A stretch of DNA of 64,000 nt from Psychromonas sp. SP041 (GTDB lineage Bacteria > Pseudomonadota > Gammaproteobacteria > Enterobacterales > Psychromonadaceae), in NCBI RefSeq assembly GCF_000470315.2, contig NZ_CBRF02000026.1, positions 1-64,000 on the forward strand. Reading direction: 5' to 3'. The notes below the pieces were generated by a model that made no database searches, had not been told where the DNA came from, and saw only the letters and a list, made by a program, of their open reading frames with translations. Made by a program: the position numbers and the translations under genes. Each line of letters starts with the position of its first letter. The first letter of the stretch is position 1. Positions 1-8,096 of this stretch are shown piece after piece.

Positions 1-111
1 GGTTATAACGATATTGTCAATAAATGTTGTGATGCTTGGAATCGCTTCAGTGAAGACAAAAATAGAGTCATCTCACAATGTTATAGAGACTGGACCAATC
101 TGGAAACTTAA
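1..111 (+). CDS. IS630-family transposase, C-terminal end only (cut by window edge)
   Basis: The frame is open from base 1 to a TAA at 109-111 and gives 36 residues containing YNDIVNKCCDAWNRF and, further on, YRDW. A Cys-Cys-x-Ala-Trp-Asn block followed by a final Arg-Asp-Trp is the usual tail of IS630/Tc1-type DDE transposases. The catalytic part lies outside the window, so it cannot be said whether the copy is intact. I could not define the inverted-repeat end of the element in the following bases. A different repeat element starts 17 bp downstream. Confidence 0.7.
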   Translation, partial: GYNDIVNKCCDAWNRFSEDKNRVISQCYRDWTNLET

Positions 112-127
112 TTATCGGAATTGGTAT

Positions 128-287
128 GATTAATGCTTTTTAAAGCCAAAAGCGGTTTAACCACGAAGGCACGAAGGCACGAAGGGTAAAGAAGGTTAGG
201 TCAAAACCCTATAGAGTTGTTATTTTTCTTCGTGTCCTTCGTGTAGCGCAGCGTCTTCGTGGTGATTAATGCTTTTTAAAGTCAAAA
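128..287. repeat. Palindromic CACGAAGG element flanked by 24-bp direct repeats
   Basis: Two 24-bp direct repeats, 128-151 and 264-287, differ at one base. Between them, 160-185 holds tandem CACGAAGG units and 228-263 holds their inverted counterpart (CTTCGTG twice, then TCTTCGTGGT). The segment can therefore fold into a long hairpin. No coding sequence is present. The layout suggests a small non-autonomous insertion or a duplication event next to the IS630 end. Confidence 0.6.
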
Positions 288-354
288 TAGCTTAATCACG
301 TAGAGTAGAGAAAGTTGGATCAAAAGCTTTTTTTTATTAACGTGTGGCCAAATA

Positions 355-448
355 TGGTGCTGAAAGAGAGACTTTAACTCTCACTTCTTACGCTAACTTA
401 GCATAGCTGAACCTAACTCTAGCGCGTCTACCAATTCCGTTACTTTTT
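355..448 (-). pseudogene. Degenerate tRNA-Leu copy 1 (most decayed)
   Basis: Read leftward, this segment lines up end to end with the intact tRNA-Leu at 980-1064. The CCA end and T-arm are recognisable, but the 5' acceptor side has become AAAAAGTAACGG-like instead of GCGGAAGTGGCGG, so the acceptor stem cannot form. The variable arm is about 10 nt longer. It is the outermost unit of a 205-210-bp tandem array and is not expected to give a functional tRNA. Confidence 0.7.
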
Positions 449-559
449 AATGTGATTTGCATAAGAAGGTTTGAGCCTTTAAACAGTAGAGACTCAAATT
501 TTAGATATAAAAAAACCAGCTAGAAGCTGGTTTCATTATTTTAGCGTGTGGCCAAATCA

Positions 560-654
560 TGGTGCGGAAAGAGAGACTTGAACTCTCACCTCTTACGCTT
601 ACTTAGCATAGCTGAATCTAATGCTAGCGCGTCTAGCAATTCCGCCACTTTCGC
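560..654 (-). pseudogene. Degenerate tRNA-Leu copy 2
   Basis: The CCA end and T-arm match the intact tRNA-Leu at 980-1064. The acceptor strand is GCGAAAG instead of GCGGAAG (a mismatch), the anticodon stem is broken and the variable region is expanded, giving about 95 nt in all. It sits exactly one 210-bp period from copy 3 and is followed leftward by the same hairpin terminator as the functional operon. Confidence 0.7.
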
Positions 655-769
655 ATAATGTGTCTGGGATAAGAGGGTTTGAGATTGAAGGGTTTTATTT
701 AACTCAAATTTTAGACATAAAAAAACCAGCTATAAGCTGGTTTCATTATTTTAGCGTGTGGCCAAATCA

Positions 770-864
770 TGGTGCGGAAAGAGAGGCTTGAACACTCACC
801 TCTTACGCTTACTTAGAATAGCTGAACCTAACTCTAGCTCGTCTACCAATTCCGTTACTTCTGA
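770..864 (-). pseudogene. Degenerate tRNA-Leu copy 3
   Basis: This copy lies one 210-bp period from the intact tRNA-Leu. The T-arm has acquired two changes, the acceptor 5' strand reads TCAGAAG instead of GCGGAAG, and the same expanded variable arm as in copy 2 is present. The shared expansion in copies 1-3 implies they were amplified from one already altered copy. Predicted non-functional. Confidence 0.7.
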
Positions 865-927
865 ATAATATGGCTAGGATAAGAGGGTTTGATATTGAAG
901 AGTTTTATTTAACTCAAATTTTAGATA

Positions 928-957
928 TAAAAAAACCAGCTAGAAGCTGGTTTTTTT
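928..957 (-). terminator. Rho-independent terminator of the tRNA Met-Leu-Gln-Gln-Leu operon
   Basis: A 7-bp stem (AACCAGC / GCTGGTT, 934-952) is followed leftward by a run of T residues on the minus strand. It starts 28 bp after the CCA end of the last intact tRNA-Leu. T-runs exist on both sides, so it could work in both directions. Near-identical copies recur at 514-532 and 724-742 and after the tRNA-Leu at 29216-29301. Confidence 0.85.
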
Positions 958-979
958 ATTTTAGCGTGTGGCCAAATCA

Positions 980-1064
980 TGGTGCGGAAAGAGAGACTTG
1001 AACTCTCACATCTTACGATACTAGAACCTAAATCTAGCGCGTCTACCAATTCCGCCACTTCCGC
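980..1064 (-). tRNA. tRNA-Leu (anticodon TAG)
   Basis: An 85-nt class II tRNA with genome-encoded CCA. The minus-strand sequence begins GCGGAAGTGGCGGAATTGG, the anticodon loop is ATTTAGG with anticodon TAG, and the variable arm is long, as expected for Leu. It is identical to the copy at 1362-1446 and is the last intact gene of the leftward operon. Confidence 0.95.
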
Positions 1065-1070
1065 ATAATG

Positions 1071-1145
1071 TGGCTGGGATAAGAGGATTTGAACCTCTGA
1101 ATGCCGAGATCAAAACCCGGTGCCTTACCGCTTGGCGATATCCCA
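1071..1145 (-). tRNA. tRNA-Gln (anticodon TTG)
   Basis: A 75-nt tRNA with encoded CCA. The acceptor pair is TGGGATA / TATCCCA, the anticodon loop is TTTTGAT (TTG), and the D-arm CGCCAAGCGGTAAGGC is typical of gammaproteobacterial tRNA-Gln. It lies 6 bp from the tRNA-Leu and is identical to the copy at 1204-1278. Confidence 0.95.
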
Positions 1146-1203
1146 GTTGTTAAGTTTAACCTTCTTCAAGGATTCTAATTCGTTAAAAACGCATTAGAGA
1201 ATG

Positions 1204-1278
1204 TGGCTGGGATAAGAGGATTTGAACCTCTGAATGCCGAGATCAAAACCCGGTGCCTTACCGCTTGGCGATATCCCA
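1204..1278 (-). tRNA. tRNA-Gln (anticodon TTG), second copy
   Basis: Identical over 75 nt to the tRNA-Gln at 1071-1145, so this is a recent or concerted duplication. It is part of the same leftward operon, between the two tRNA-Leu copies. No CAG-decoding (CTG anticodon) tRNA-Gln is seen in the window. Confidence 0.95.
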
Positions 1279-1361
1279 ATTACTATTTTATAGAGTTTAA
1301 TCTCATTGAATGGTTATTTTATAGAGTTATTCTTCTCTGGCTTCTTTATCGAAATAAAGAA

Positions 1362-1446
1362 TGGTGCGGAAAGAGAGACTTGAACTCTCACATCTTACGA
1401 TACTAGAACCTAAATCTAGCGCGTCTACCAATTCCGCCACTTCCGC
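1362..1446 (-). tRNA. tRNA-Leu (anticodon TAG), second copy
   Basis: Base-for-base identical to the tRNA-Leu at 980-1064, with CCA encoded. It is second in the operon after tRNA-Met, 10 bp apart. The Leu-Gln-Gln-Leu order suggests one internal duplication of a Leu-Gln segment, followed by separate amplification of the distal Leu. Confidence 0.95.
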
Positions 1447-1456
1447 GTAAAGTAAA

Positions 1457-1533
1457 TGGTGGCTACACCGGGATTTGAACCTGGGACCCCATCATTATGA
1501 GTGATGTGCTCTAACCAGCTGAGCTATGTAGCC
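1457..1533 (-). tRNA. tRNA-Met, elongator (anticodon CAT)
   Basis: A 77-nt tRNA with acceptor GGCTACA / TGTAGCC, anticodon loop CTCATAA (CAT) and encoded CCA. The G-C pair closing the acceptor stem (base 1-72) and the lack of three G-C pairs in the anticodon stem mark it as elongator, not initiator. It is the first gene of the leftward tRNA operon. Confidence 0.93.
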
Positions 1534-1591
1534 ATTTTTTACTTTAATCTTAACAACCTCTGCAGAACAGTGCGTCATTTCGATGGGGCGC

Positions 1592-1620
1592 ATTATGCGG
1601 ATATCAGTGAACCTCGTCAA
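1592..1620 (-). promoter_or_regulatory. Sigma-70 promoter of the tRNA-Met operon, with GC discriminator
   Basis: On the minus strand, TTGACG (1615-1620) and CATAAT (1592-1597) are separated by 17 bp, followed by GCGCCCC. A GC-rich discriminator next to the -10 box is the hallmark of stringently controlled stable-RNA promoters. It lies about 60 bp upstream of tRNA-Met. The rest of 1534-1778 is AT-rich and shows no gene. Confidence 0.8.
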
Positions 1621-1778
1621 CTATTTTTTAATAAAAAAAACGTTTTTTTGTTTTTTTGCTTAATTGCTAATCAAGTTGTTTTTATTTTGTGCAAACATAA
1701 CCAAAAACAACGCTGAATAGAGTTTTATACGGCTGAAAAAGATAAACTGATCATAATTTAACTTAAGAATAGTCAAAC

Positions 1779-2990
1779 ATGAAAATATTACATACCTCAG
1801 ATTGGCACCTTGGCCAGTATTTTATGATGAAAACACGTGAAAATGAACATCAGCAGTTTTTGTCGTGGTTAATTGAGGTCGTTAATAAGCAACAAGTTGA
1901 TGCGGTTATCGTTGCCGGTGATATTTTCGACAGTGCTTCACCTGCTTCTTATGCACGTAAGCTTTACGCAGACTTTGTGGTGCAATTACAACAAAGCTAT
2001 TGTTCACAGTTAGTGATTGTTTCAGGTAACCATGACAGTGTTGCTGTGTTAAATGAAAGTAAATCCCTGTTAAGTGCTTTAAACGTCTCTGTGTTGGCTG
2101 GGTTGAGCGAGAACTTAAATGAGCATCTTGTTTCCTTAAAAGATAAAAACGGTGAACAACAAGCTTTGTTATGTGCATTGCCTTTTTTACGTGCCACTGA
2201 TGTGATGGTGAGTGAGCAAGGTAGTTCGGCTGAGCATAAACAGATGTCATTACAACAGGGGATTGCCGATACTTATCAACGAATCTATGAAACTGCGCAA
2301 GAGCAAGCAAATACAGATACGCCTATTTTAGCAACGGGCCATCTAACGGCAGTGGGTTGTGCGGTATCTGATTCGGTACGTGAAATTTATATTGGTACGT
2401 TAACGGCTTTTCCATCTTCATTGTTTCCGGCCTTTGACTATATTGCATTAGGGCATATTCATAAGGCACAACGAGTGCAACAGTCTGATGTTATTCGTTA
2501 TAGCGGTTCGCCTATTCCGTTGAGCTTTGATGAAAGCAAACAAACTAAGAAAGTAAATATTATTGAATTTACGAATAAAACAGATCTTAGCGTGAGTGAA
2601 ATAGACATACCGACCTTTCAATCTTTAAAAGTAATCAGTGGCGACCTTGATAGTATTTCAGAGCAAATTAATGCTCTTAAGACTGATGACTTTGAACAAA
2701 GTGTTTGGGTGGAAGTAAAACTTAAACAGGCGCATTACATGTCAGATTTGCACACTCATTTGAGTCAATTAGTGGAAGGAACTCACATTGATATTTTAAA
2801 AGTCAGTAGCCCGCAAATCAATGAAGCTAATCAATGGCAAGATAACGATAAAAAAAGTTTGGATAACGTTACGCCAGAACAGTTATTTGAGCATCGTTTG
2901 GATATTGAAGACAATATTAGCGACGAACAGAAGCAACAGTTGAAAGGGTTGTTTGCTGAAGTGTTATCAGCTGTGGAGCATCAATCATGA
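1779..2990 (+). CDS. sbcD: Exonuclease SbcCD, nuclease subunit SbcD (Mre11 homologue)
   Basis: A 403-residue metallophosphoesterase nuclease. It works with SbcC to cut DNA hairpins and blocked ends and so removes palindrome-derived structures during replication. The metal-binding motifs appear in order: SDWHLG near residue 7, VAGDIFD near 46, VSGNHDS near 74, TGHLTA near 187 and ALGHIHK near 225. The length fits the family (E. coli SbcD is 400). The start is ATG 1779 with only a weak Shine-Dalgarno. The stop overlaps the sbcC start by 4 bp (ATGA), which implies translational coupling. The many palindromic repeats in this window are the kind of substrate the complex acts on, but that link is inference. 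Confidence 0.96.
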   Translation: MKILHTSDWHLGQYFMMKTRENEHQQFLSWLIEVVNKQQVDAVIVAGDIFDSASPASYARKLYADFVVQLQQSYCSQLVIVSGNHDSVAVLNESKSLLSALNVSVLAGLSENLNEHLVSLKDKNGEQQALLCALPFLRATDVMVSEQGSSAEHKQMSLQQGIADTYQRIYETAQEQANTDTPILATGHLTAVGCAVSDSVREIYIGTLTAFPSSLFPAFDYIALGHIHKAQRVQQSDVIRYSGSPIPLSFDESKQTKKVNIIEFTNKTDLSVSEIDIPTFQSLKVISGDLDSISEQINALKTDDFEQSVWVEVKLKQAHYMSDLHTHLSQLVEGTHIDILKVSSPQINEANQWQDNDKKSLDNVTPEQLFEHRLDIEDNISDEQKQQLKGLFAEVLSAVEHQS

Positions 2991-5900
2991 AAATTCTTTC
3001 TTTGCGTTTTAAAAATTTAAATTCCTTAAAAGGTGAATGGAAAATTGATTTTCAAGATCAAGCTTTCCAAGAGAACGCTTTATTTGTGATCACAGGACAA
3101 ACGGGGGCGGGTAAAAGTACTATTTTAGATGCCATCTGTTTAGCGCTATATCAGCAAACACCACGCTTAGATAAATTAACGCAAAGTAAAAATGAGTTGA
3201 TGACACGCGGTACTGGTGATTGTTATGCCGAAGTTGAGTTTGCGGTTAAAGGTAAAGGCTATCGAGTTTATTGGTCACAAAAACGTGCTCGTAGCCATGC
3301 TGATGGTAACTTGCAAGCGCCGATTTGTGAATTAACTGAAATAGATGGCAAAGTGCTGGCGACGAAAAGCAGTGAGGTATTAAAGCAAGTTACCGAGCTA
3401 ACAGGACTCGATTTCTCTCGTTTTACTAAGTCTATGTTATTAGCGCAGGGTGGTTTTGCGGCGTTCTTAAATGCTTCAAGTGGTGAACGTGCTGAGTTAC
3501 TAGAGGAGTTAACGGGGACTGAAATATATTGTGAAATTGCGCAGTATGTTTATCAGCAAAATAAGCAGATCCAAAGCGAATTAACATTACTCACTGAACA
3601 ATCAAAAGTATTAAGTTTGTTAGATGAAGATCAACGCGCTGAATTAGACGCAGAGATTGTTACGCTATCTCAACAACAAAAGAGATTAACAACGGAACAT
3701 AAAGCCTTAGAAACCGCCTGTAATTGGTTACAACAAACGCAAAAAAATTCTGATGATGTGAAAAAGCAAACTGATATTGTGGCTACCATAAATCAACAAC
3801 AACACGAGTTTGCAAGCAAAGATAAAGCTTTAGTTAACGCTGAAAAAGCCGCTAAATTAACGCCTTTATTTGACTCAAAACAGCAATCTTTCTCACAACA
3901 TAAAGGTGTTAAACAACAATTATTGGATATTGAACAAAAGCGTAATAGTAATAAAACGCTAATGCAGCAAGCACAACAAGATCAATCATTGAAAAGTGAA
4001 CAATTACAAGCGCAGCAACAAAAAACTGATAAAACCTTAGATGAAATTAACCGTGCATTAGTGCCTTTAGAGTTATCCATCGCAGATAAACAATCTCAAT
4101 TTGAACAGTTAAATCAAGAACAAGCTGAAAAATCAAAGCTTTTAATGCAGGAAAATCAAAAGCTCACAGAGCAGAAGTTACAAATAACTGACTATCAAAC
4201 TCAGATTCAAGACAGTCAGTTAATTTTAAAATCACGTGCTTATATTCCACAAGTAAGCGAAAAGTTATCGACTATCTCATTTCAGCTCAATCAGCTTAGT
4301 GAGATGCAAGATAAAAAATCAACGCTGTCGAAAACATTGCAACTAACTGAAAAGAAAAAATCTGAAGCTCTTCAGTCAAGTCATCAAGCTGAGCAAGCAA
4401 TGAATGCATTAATGGGTCAAGTTGAACCATTAGCATTGGCGCTTCAGAAAACACAGTCTGACATTCAAAATGCATTAGCTTTATTACCTGAATCATCACT
4501 GACGAGTGCAAATGCACAGTTAGTTAATATTCAAAACGAATTAGAACATTGTCAGTCAGCTTTACCGCTGGTGGATAAATTGGATCGCATTGAAGCGGAT
4601 CGAGTAAAAATAACAGGTAATAAAGCTAACTTAGAAGCCTCATTACAAGCAGAGAATGAACAGCTACTCGCCTGGAAAACTCAGGGCAAGCAACTAGCCG
4701 ACGATGTAAACAATACAGAAAAACTGCTTGAGCAAGATCAGATAATACAAAGTCTTAGCGCGCTGCAAATGAAAGTAGAAGAAAGTGAACCGTGTCCTTT
4801 ATGTGGTTCGTTAGAACATCCTGCTTTAGTTAATTATCAAAAGATTGATGCTTCACATCATCAATCCCGTTTAAACGAACAACAGCAACAATTGCTTGAA
4901 GCTCGTAATCGTTATAGTGAGTTAAATGGACAATTAAAAACCAAGCAACAGCAACTAGTTCAGATCGAGTCTTCACTGCAAGCTTTGTTAGTTGAAAGAC
5001 AGGAATTACTGACTTTATGGACAAACAATGCTTATTTAATGACTCTGGAATATAATCTACAAAGTAGTGAGTTGCTGTTAAAACAGAGACAGGCATTAAC
5101 ATTACAAGCACAGCAGCTAACTCAAAAAATGGAAGCGGTTCGAACCTTAGAAAAGCAACAGTCTGATCAATCAAATCAATTACAAATATTTTCGGATGAC
5201 AAACATAATTTATCATTAACGCAGCAACAGAGTTTACATGCACAAACGTCATTAATTGAACAACTTGAATCATTAACTGCTGAATCTGAGCAACTTGCAT
5301 TAAAAACAGATGCCGTTAAACAAACAATCATAGACAGTTTGCCAGAACACTCTCAGCTTTCAGAGACTAATGACTTAACCTTTTTAAATCCAACCGCCAT
5401 TTTTAATCAGCCTGAACAATGGTTAGCTGACATGACACAGCAAGTTTCTGACTATCAATTACAGTTAACCAATGAGCAACAACTACAACAAAAACTGGCT
5501 GAGTTATCGCAACAACATTCATTAGCACAACAAGTTGTACAGCAACATACCGCGCTATTACAACAAGTCACTACTAAAATTAATGCGTTAACTGAAAAAA
5601 TAACGGAGTTGCAGCAACAAAGGAAAACGCAGTTTGGTGATCTTTCTCAGCAACAATTACGTGATAAAGCACAACAGCAACTAACGCAATGCCAAACTCA
5701 GTTAGAAGCGGCTAAATCAGTATTACAAACGTTAAGTGCCACAGAACAAGCATTGCAAGGTGAAAATTCGCAGCTTGTTACTTTAGAAACTCAATATAAA
5801 GAGCAGTTAACCCATGCTGATGAGCTATTTACAACGGCATTAACTTCTTCACTGTTTACTGACCAAGCGGGTTACCTTGATGCCTGTTTAACGCAAGATG

Positions 5901-6718
5901 AAATGCAAGCGTTAACGGAACAGAGGCAACAGCTACAACAACAGTTATTAACTGAAACAACACGCTTACAAACATTAGAAAGCCAGCTAACCACGCAACA
6001 AGCATTGAAGCTAACTGCGTTAGATTTAGTGCAAGCAAAGGTGGCATTGGCCAGTTCTGAACAAAAAATAGAACAACACCATCAGCTTTATGCAACTAAG
6101 TTAGGGTTGTTACAAGCCGATGATAGTGCCAAAGTTAAGCAACAAAACTTATTAACACAACAACAACAGAAACAAGAAAATGCCCAACAATGGGAAATGC
6201 TTAATAAGTTAATTGGCTCTGCGGATGGCGCTAAATTTAGAACTTTCGCGCAGGGAGTGACGTTAGATAACTTAGTTTATTTAGCGAATAAAGAGATGGC
6301 TAACTTACATCAACGTTATCAGTTACAGCGTAATATTAACCAACCTTTAGCGTTGCAAGTGGTTGATCTGTGGCAAGCGAATGCCGTGCGAGATGTTAAA
6401 ACCTTATCTGGCGGTGAAAGTTTCTTAGTCAGCCTAGGGTTGGCTTTGGCTTTGTCAAACTTAGTGAGCCATAAAACTCAAATAGAATCATTATTCTTAG
6501 ATGAAGGTTTTGGTACGTTAGATGCGAATACCCTAGAAGTGGCTTTAGAAGCATTAGAACGTTTAAATGCCACGGGTAAGTTAATTGGTGTTATCTCGCA
6601 TGTTGATGCCTTAAAGGAGCGTATTAACCACCAAATTCATGTCACTAAAGGCGCATCAGCAGGTTTTAGTCAGTTAGCACCTCAATATCAGTTTAAACCT
6701 GTTATTGAAAAGGGGTAA
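2987..6718 (+). CDS. sbcC: Exonuclease SbcCD, ATPase subunit SbcC (Rad50 homologue)
   Basis: A 1243-residue SMC-like ATPase that partners SbcD. The Walker A motif GQTGAGKST lies near residue 38. A very Gln-rich coiled coil fills about 180-1050, with the zinc-hook CPLC at residues 603-606, almost exactly at the midpoint, as expected for antiparallel folding. The C-terminal lobe has the signature LSGGESF followed by Walker B SLFLDEGFGTLD. It is longer than E. coli SbcC (1048), mainly in the coiled coil. The start ATG overlaps the sbcD stop. No terminator is obvious after the TAA. Confidence 0.96.
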   Translation: MKILSLRFKNLNSLKGEWKIDFQDQAFQENALFVITGQTGAGKSTILDAICLALYQQTPRLDKLTQSKNELMTRGTGDCYAEVEFAVKGKGYRVYWSQKRARSHADGNLQAPICELTEIDGKVLATKSSEVLKQVTELTGLDFSRFTKSMLLAQGGFAAFLNASSGERAELLEELTGTEIYCEIAQYVYQQNKQIQSELTLLTEQSKVLSLLDEDQRAELDAEIVTLSQQQKRLTTEHKALETACNWLQQTQKNSDDVKKQTDIVATINQQQHEFASKDKALVNAEKAAKLTPLFDSKQQSFSQHKGVKQQLLDIEQKRNSNKTLMQQAQQDQSLKSEQLQAQQQKTDKTLDEINRALVPLELSIADKQSQFEQLNQEQAEKSKLLMQENQKLTEQKLQITDYQTQIQDSQLILKSRAYIPQVSEKLSTISFQLNQLSEMQDKKSTLSKTLQLTEKKKSEALQSSHQAEQAMNALMGQVEPLALALQKTQSDIQNALALLPESSLTSANAQLVNIQNELEHCQSALPLVDKLDRIEADRVKITGNKANLEASLQAENEQLLAWKTQGKQLADDVNNTEKLLEQDQIIQSLSALQMKVEESEPCPLCGSLEHPALVNYQKIDASHHQSRLNEQQQQLLEARNRYSELNGQLKTKQQQLVQIESSLQALLVERQELLTLWTNNAYLMTLEYNLQSSELLLKQRQALTLQAQQLTQKMEAVRTLEKQQSDQSNQLQIFSDDKHNLSLTQQQSLHAQTSLIEQLESLTAESEQLALKTDAVKQTIIDSLPEHSQLSETNDLTFLNPTAIFNQPEQWLADMTQQVSDYQLQLTNEQQLQQKLAELSQQHSLAQQVVQQHTALLQQVTTKINALTEKITELQQQRKTQFGDLSQQQLRDKAQQQLTQCQTQLEAAKSVLQTLSATEQALQGENSQLVTLETQYKEQLTHADELFTTALTSSLFTDQAGYLDACLTQDEMQALTEQRQQLQQQLLTETTRLQTLESQLTTQQALKLTALDLVQAKVALASSEQKIEQHHQLYATKLGLLQADDSAKVKQQNLLTQQQQKQENAQQWEMLNKLIGSADGAKFRTFAQGVTLDNLVYLANKEMANLHQRYQLQRNINQPLALQVVDLWQANAVRDVKTLSGGESFLVSLGLALALSNLVSHKTQIESLFLDEGFGTLDANTLEVALEALERLNATGKLIGVISHVDALKERINHQIHVTKGASAGFSQLAPQYQFKPVIEKG

Positions 6719-6917
6719 TTTGGCGGTTACTTTTAAGTAATGTGAAATAGAAATATAAGCATCGTTATAAACGTTGGCAGAGGTTTTGAGTTGCTATACC
6801 TGACTGTTGTGTGGTCATTGATAACAAAGCCGCATTTCCATGCAAAGGGAAGGGTGCTAATGATGAGATATTCCTGCATAATTAAGTGAAATCATGAATA
6901 AAAGCGCAGGGTAAATT

Positions 6918-7679
6918 ATGTTACAACAACAAAGACACAGCAAAATATTAGAGTTGTTAAGCCAATTAGGCCGAGTCTATGCCGCAGAATTAAGTGTGCA
7001 ACTTGGTGTGTCTGAAGATACTGTGCGTCGTGATCTGAAATTACTCGATGAACTTAAGCAGTTACGCCGTGTTCATGGTGGCGCGTTACCTTTGCAGCAT
7101 GAGAATCAAGAGTATCGTGAGCGTCATGAAGAAATTGATCCTTTAAAGCAGCGTGTTGCACTCGCGGCTATTCCTTTGATCAAAGAAGGGCAAACGATCC
7201 TGATTGATTCTGGCAGTACTTGCCTACAGTTAGCAATGAATTTACCGACACACTTTAATTTTACGGTGGTCACGCCTAGCCCATTAGTGGCGACTAAGCT
7301 AATTCATCATAATAATATTGAATTGATCTTGTTAGGTGGAAAAATATTTAAACCTTCAGTGATGGCTTTGGGTGCCACAACGAATGCCATGCTGCGAAAG
7401 ATTCACTTTGATAGTTGTTTTCTGGGGGTGTGTGCATTACATCCTAGCCAAGGGCTCAGTATCAACCATATTGATGAAGCTGAAACACTGGCGACGATTA
7501 TTGAGCAATCAGAACGTGTTATTACGCTTGCCTCTCATTTAAAACTGGGAAAAATGGCGACACACAAAGTCTGTGATGTTCATAAGATTGATTGTCTAGT
7601 CACCGACTCTATGTCAGATGAAAAATTACTATCGTTGTTTTCAGCACAAGGTGTTGATATTCAAGTGTGTCCAGATTAG
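6918..7679 (+). CDS. DeoR/GlpR-family transcriptional regulator
   Basis: 253 residues. The N-terminal winged helix-turn-helix (about 5-58) contains AAELSVQLGVSEDTVRRDL and the family signature RRVHGGALP. The C-terminal part (about 75-245) has the DeoR sugar-phosphate sensor fold, including ILIDSGSTCLQLA and LLGGKIF. A good ribosome site (AGGGT) precedes ATG 6918. DeoR-type regulators usually sit beside the sugar catabolic operon they repress. None is here, so the target is unknown. The 199 bp upstream, after sbcC, is AT-rich without a clear promoter. Confidence 0.88.
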   Translation: MLQQQRHSKILELLSQLGRVYAAELSVQLGVSEDTVRRDLKLLDELKQLRRVHGGALPLQHENQEYRERHEEIDPLKQRVALAAIPLIKEGQTILIDSGSTCLQLAMNLPTHFNFTVVTPSPLVATKLIHHNNIELILLGGKIFKPSVMALGATTNAMLRKIHFDSCFLGVCALHPSQGLSINHIDEAETLATIIEQSERVITLASHLKLGKMATHKVCDVHKIDCLVTDSMSDEKLLSLFSAQGVDIQVCPD

Positions 7680-8096
7680 TTAATTAAGAACAGTTCATTT
7701 TAATAGAAAAACCATGCCTTCATATATTGCGTTAAATGAAATAGTTACGTAAAAACCTTTCAATTAATGCTTAATAACCCGGAATCATTGATTAATTTTT
7801 GGTTTGTATGAACTACTACTTTATGTGTATATTGCACTCAATAAGTGGTGGTAATGCATTTTGATGTTTTGTAGCTAAACTAACTATTAAAGTTTAACTA
7901 GATTCGTCTATCTCTAAATTTAAGTTGTGATTAGCATCATTCTAAATCACTAAGCTCATAGAGCAGGAAGCGCTAATATATTTGATGTTTGTATTTAATT
8001 ATTCGTTTGTATTCAATTATTGCGTAAATATAAAGACAATTTTAGTCTTGGATTAAAATAATAAGTGTATAAAAATGAAAAATGGAACCTTAGATA
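7680..8096. other. Intergenic, 417 bp, nothing recognised
   Basis: AT-rich spacer between the DeoR-type gene and the REC-GGDEF gene. I see no tRNA, clear terminator, repeat or coding frame. It presumably carries the promoter of the REC-GGDEF gene. Confidence 0.5.

Larger units (their letters stand above)
340..1064. repeat. Tandem array of about 210-bp units: tRNA-Leu plus terminator
   Basis: The CCA ends of four tRNA-Leu units are at 355, 560, 770 and 980, giving spacings of 205, 210 and 210 bp. Each spacer carries the same segment (AAATTTTAGATATAA, then AACCAGC-loop-GCTGGTT, then TTTTAGCGTGTGGCCAAAT). Only the unit nearest the promoter (980-1064) has an intact tRNA; the three distal units are decayed. 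The terminator hairpins in the spacers are at 514-532, 724-742 and 934-952. Confidence 0.85.

Noticed and set aside
1203-1716. Two short rightward frames over the tRNA region
   Set aside because: They run antisense through tRNA-Gln, tRNA-Leu and tRNA-Met genes that are certain.
4296-6095. Leftward frames inside sbcC
   Set aside because: Shadow frames created by the Gln-rich CAA/CAG/TTA codon pattern of the coiled coil.
6719-6917. Possible small RNA between sbcC and the DeoR-type gene
   Set aside because: No promoter-terminator pair or stable fold stands out.
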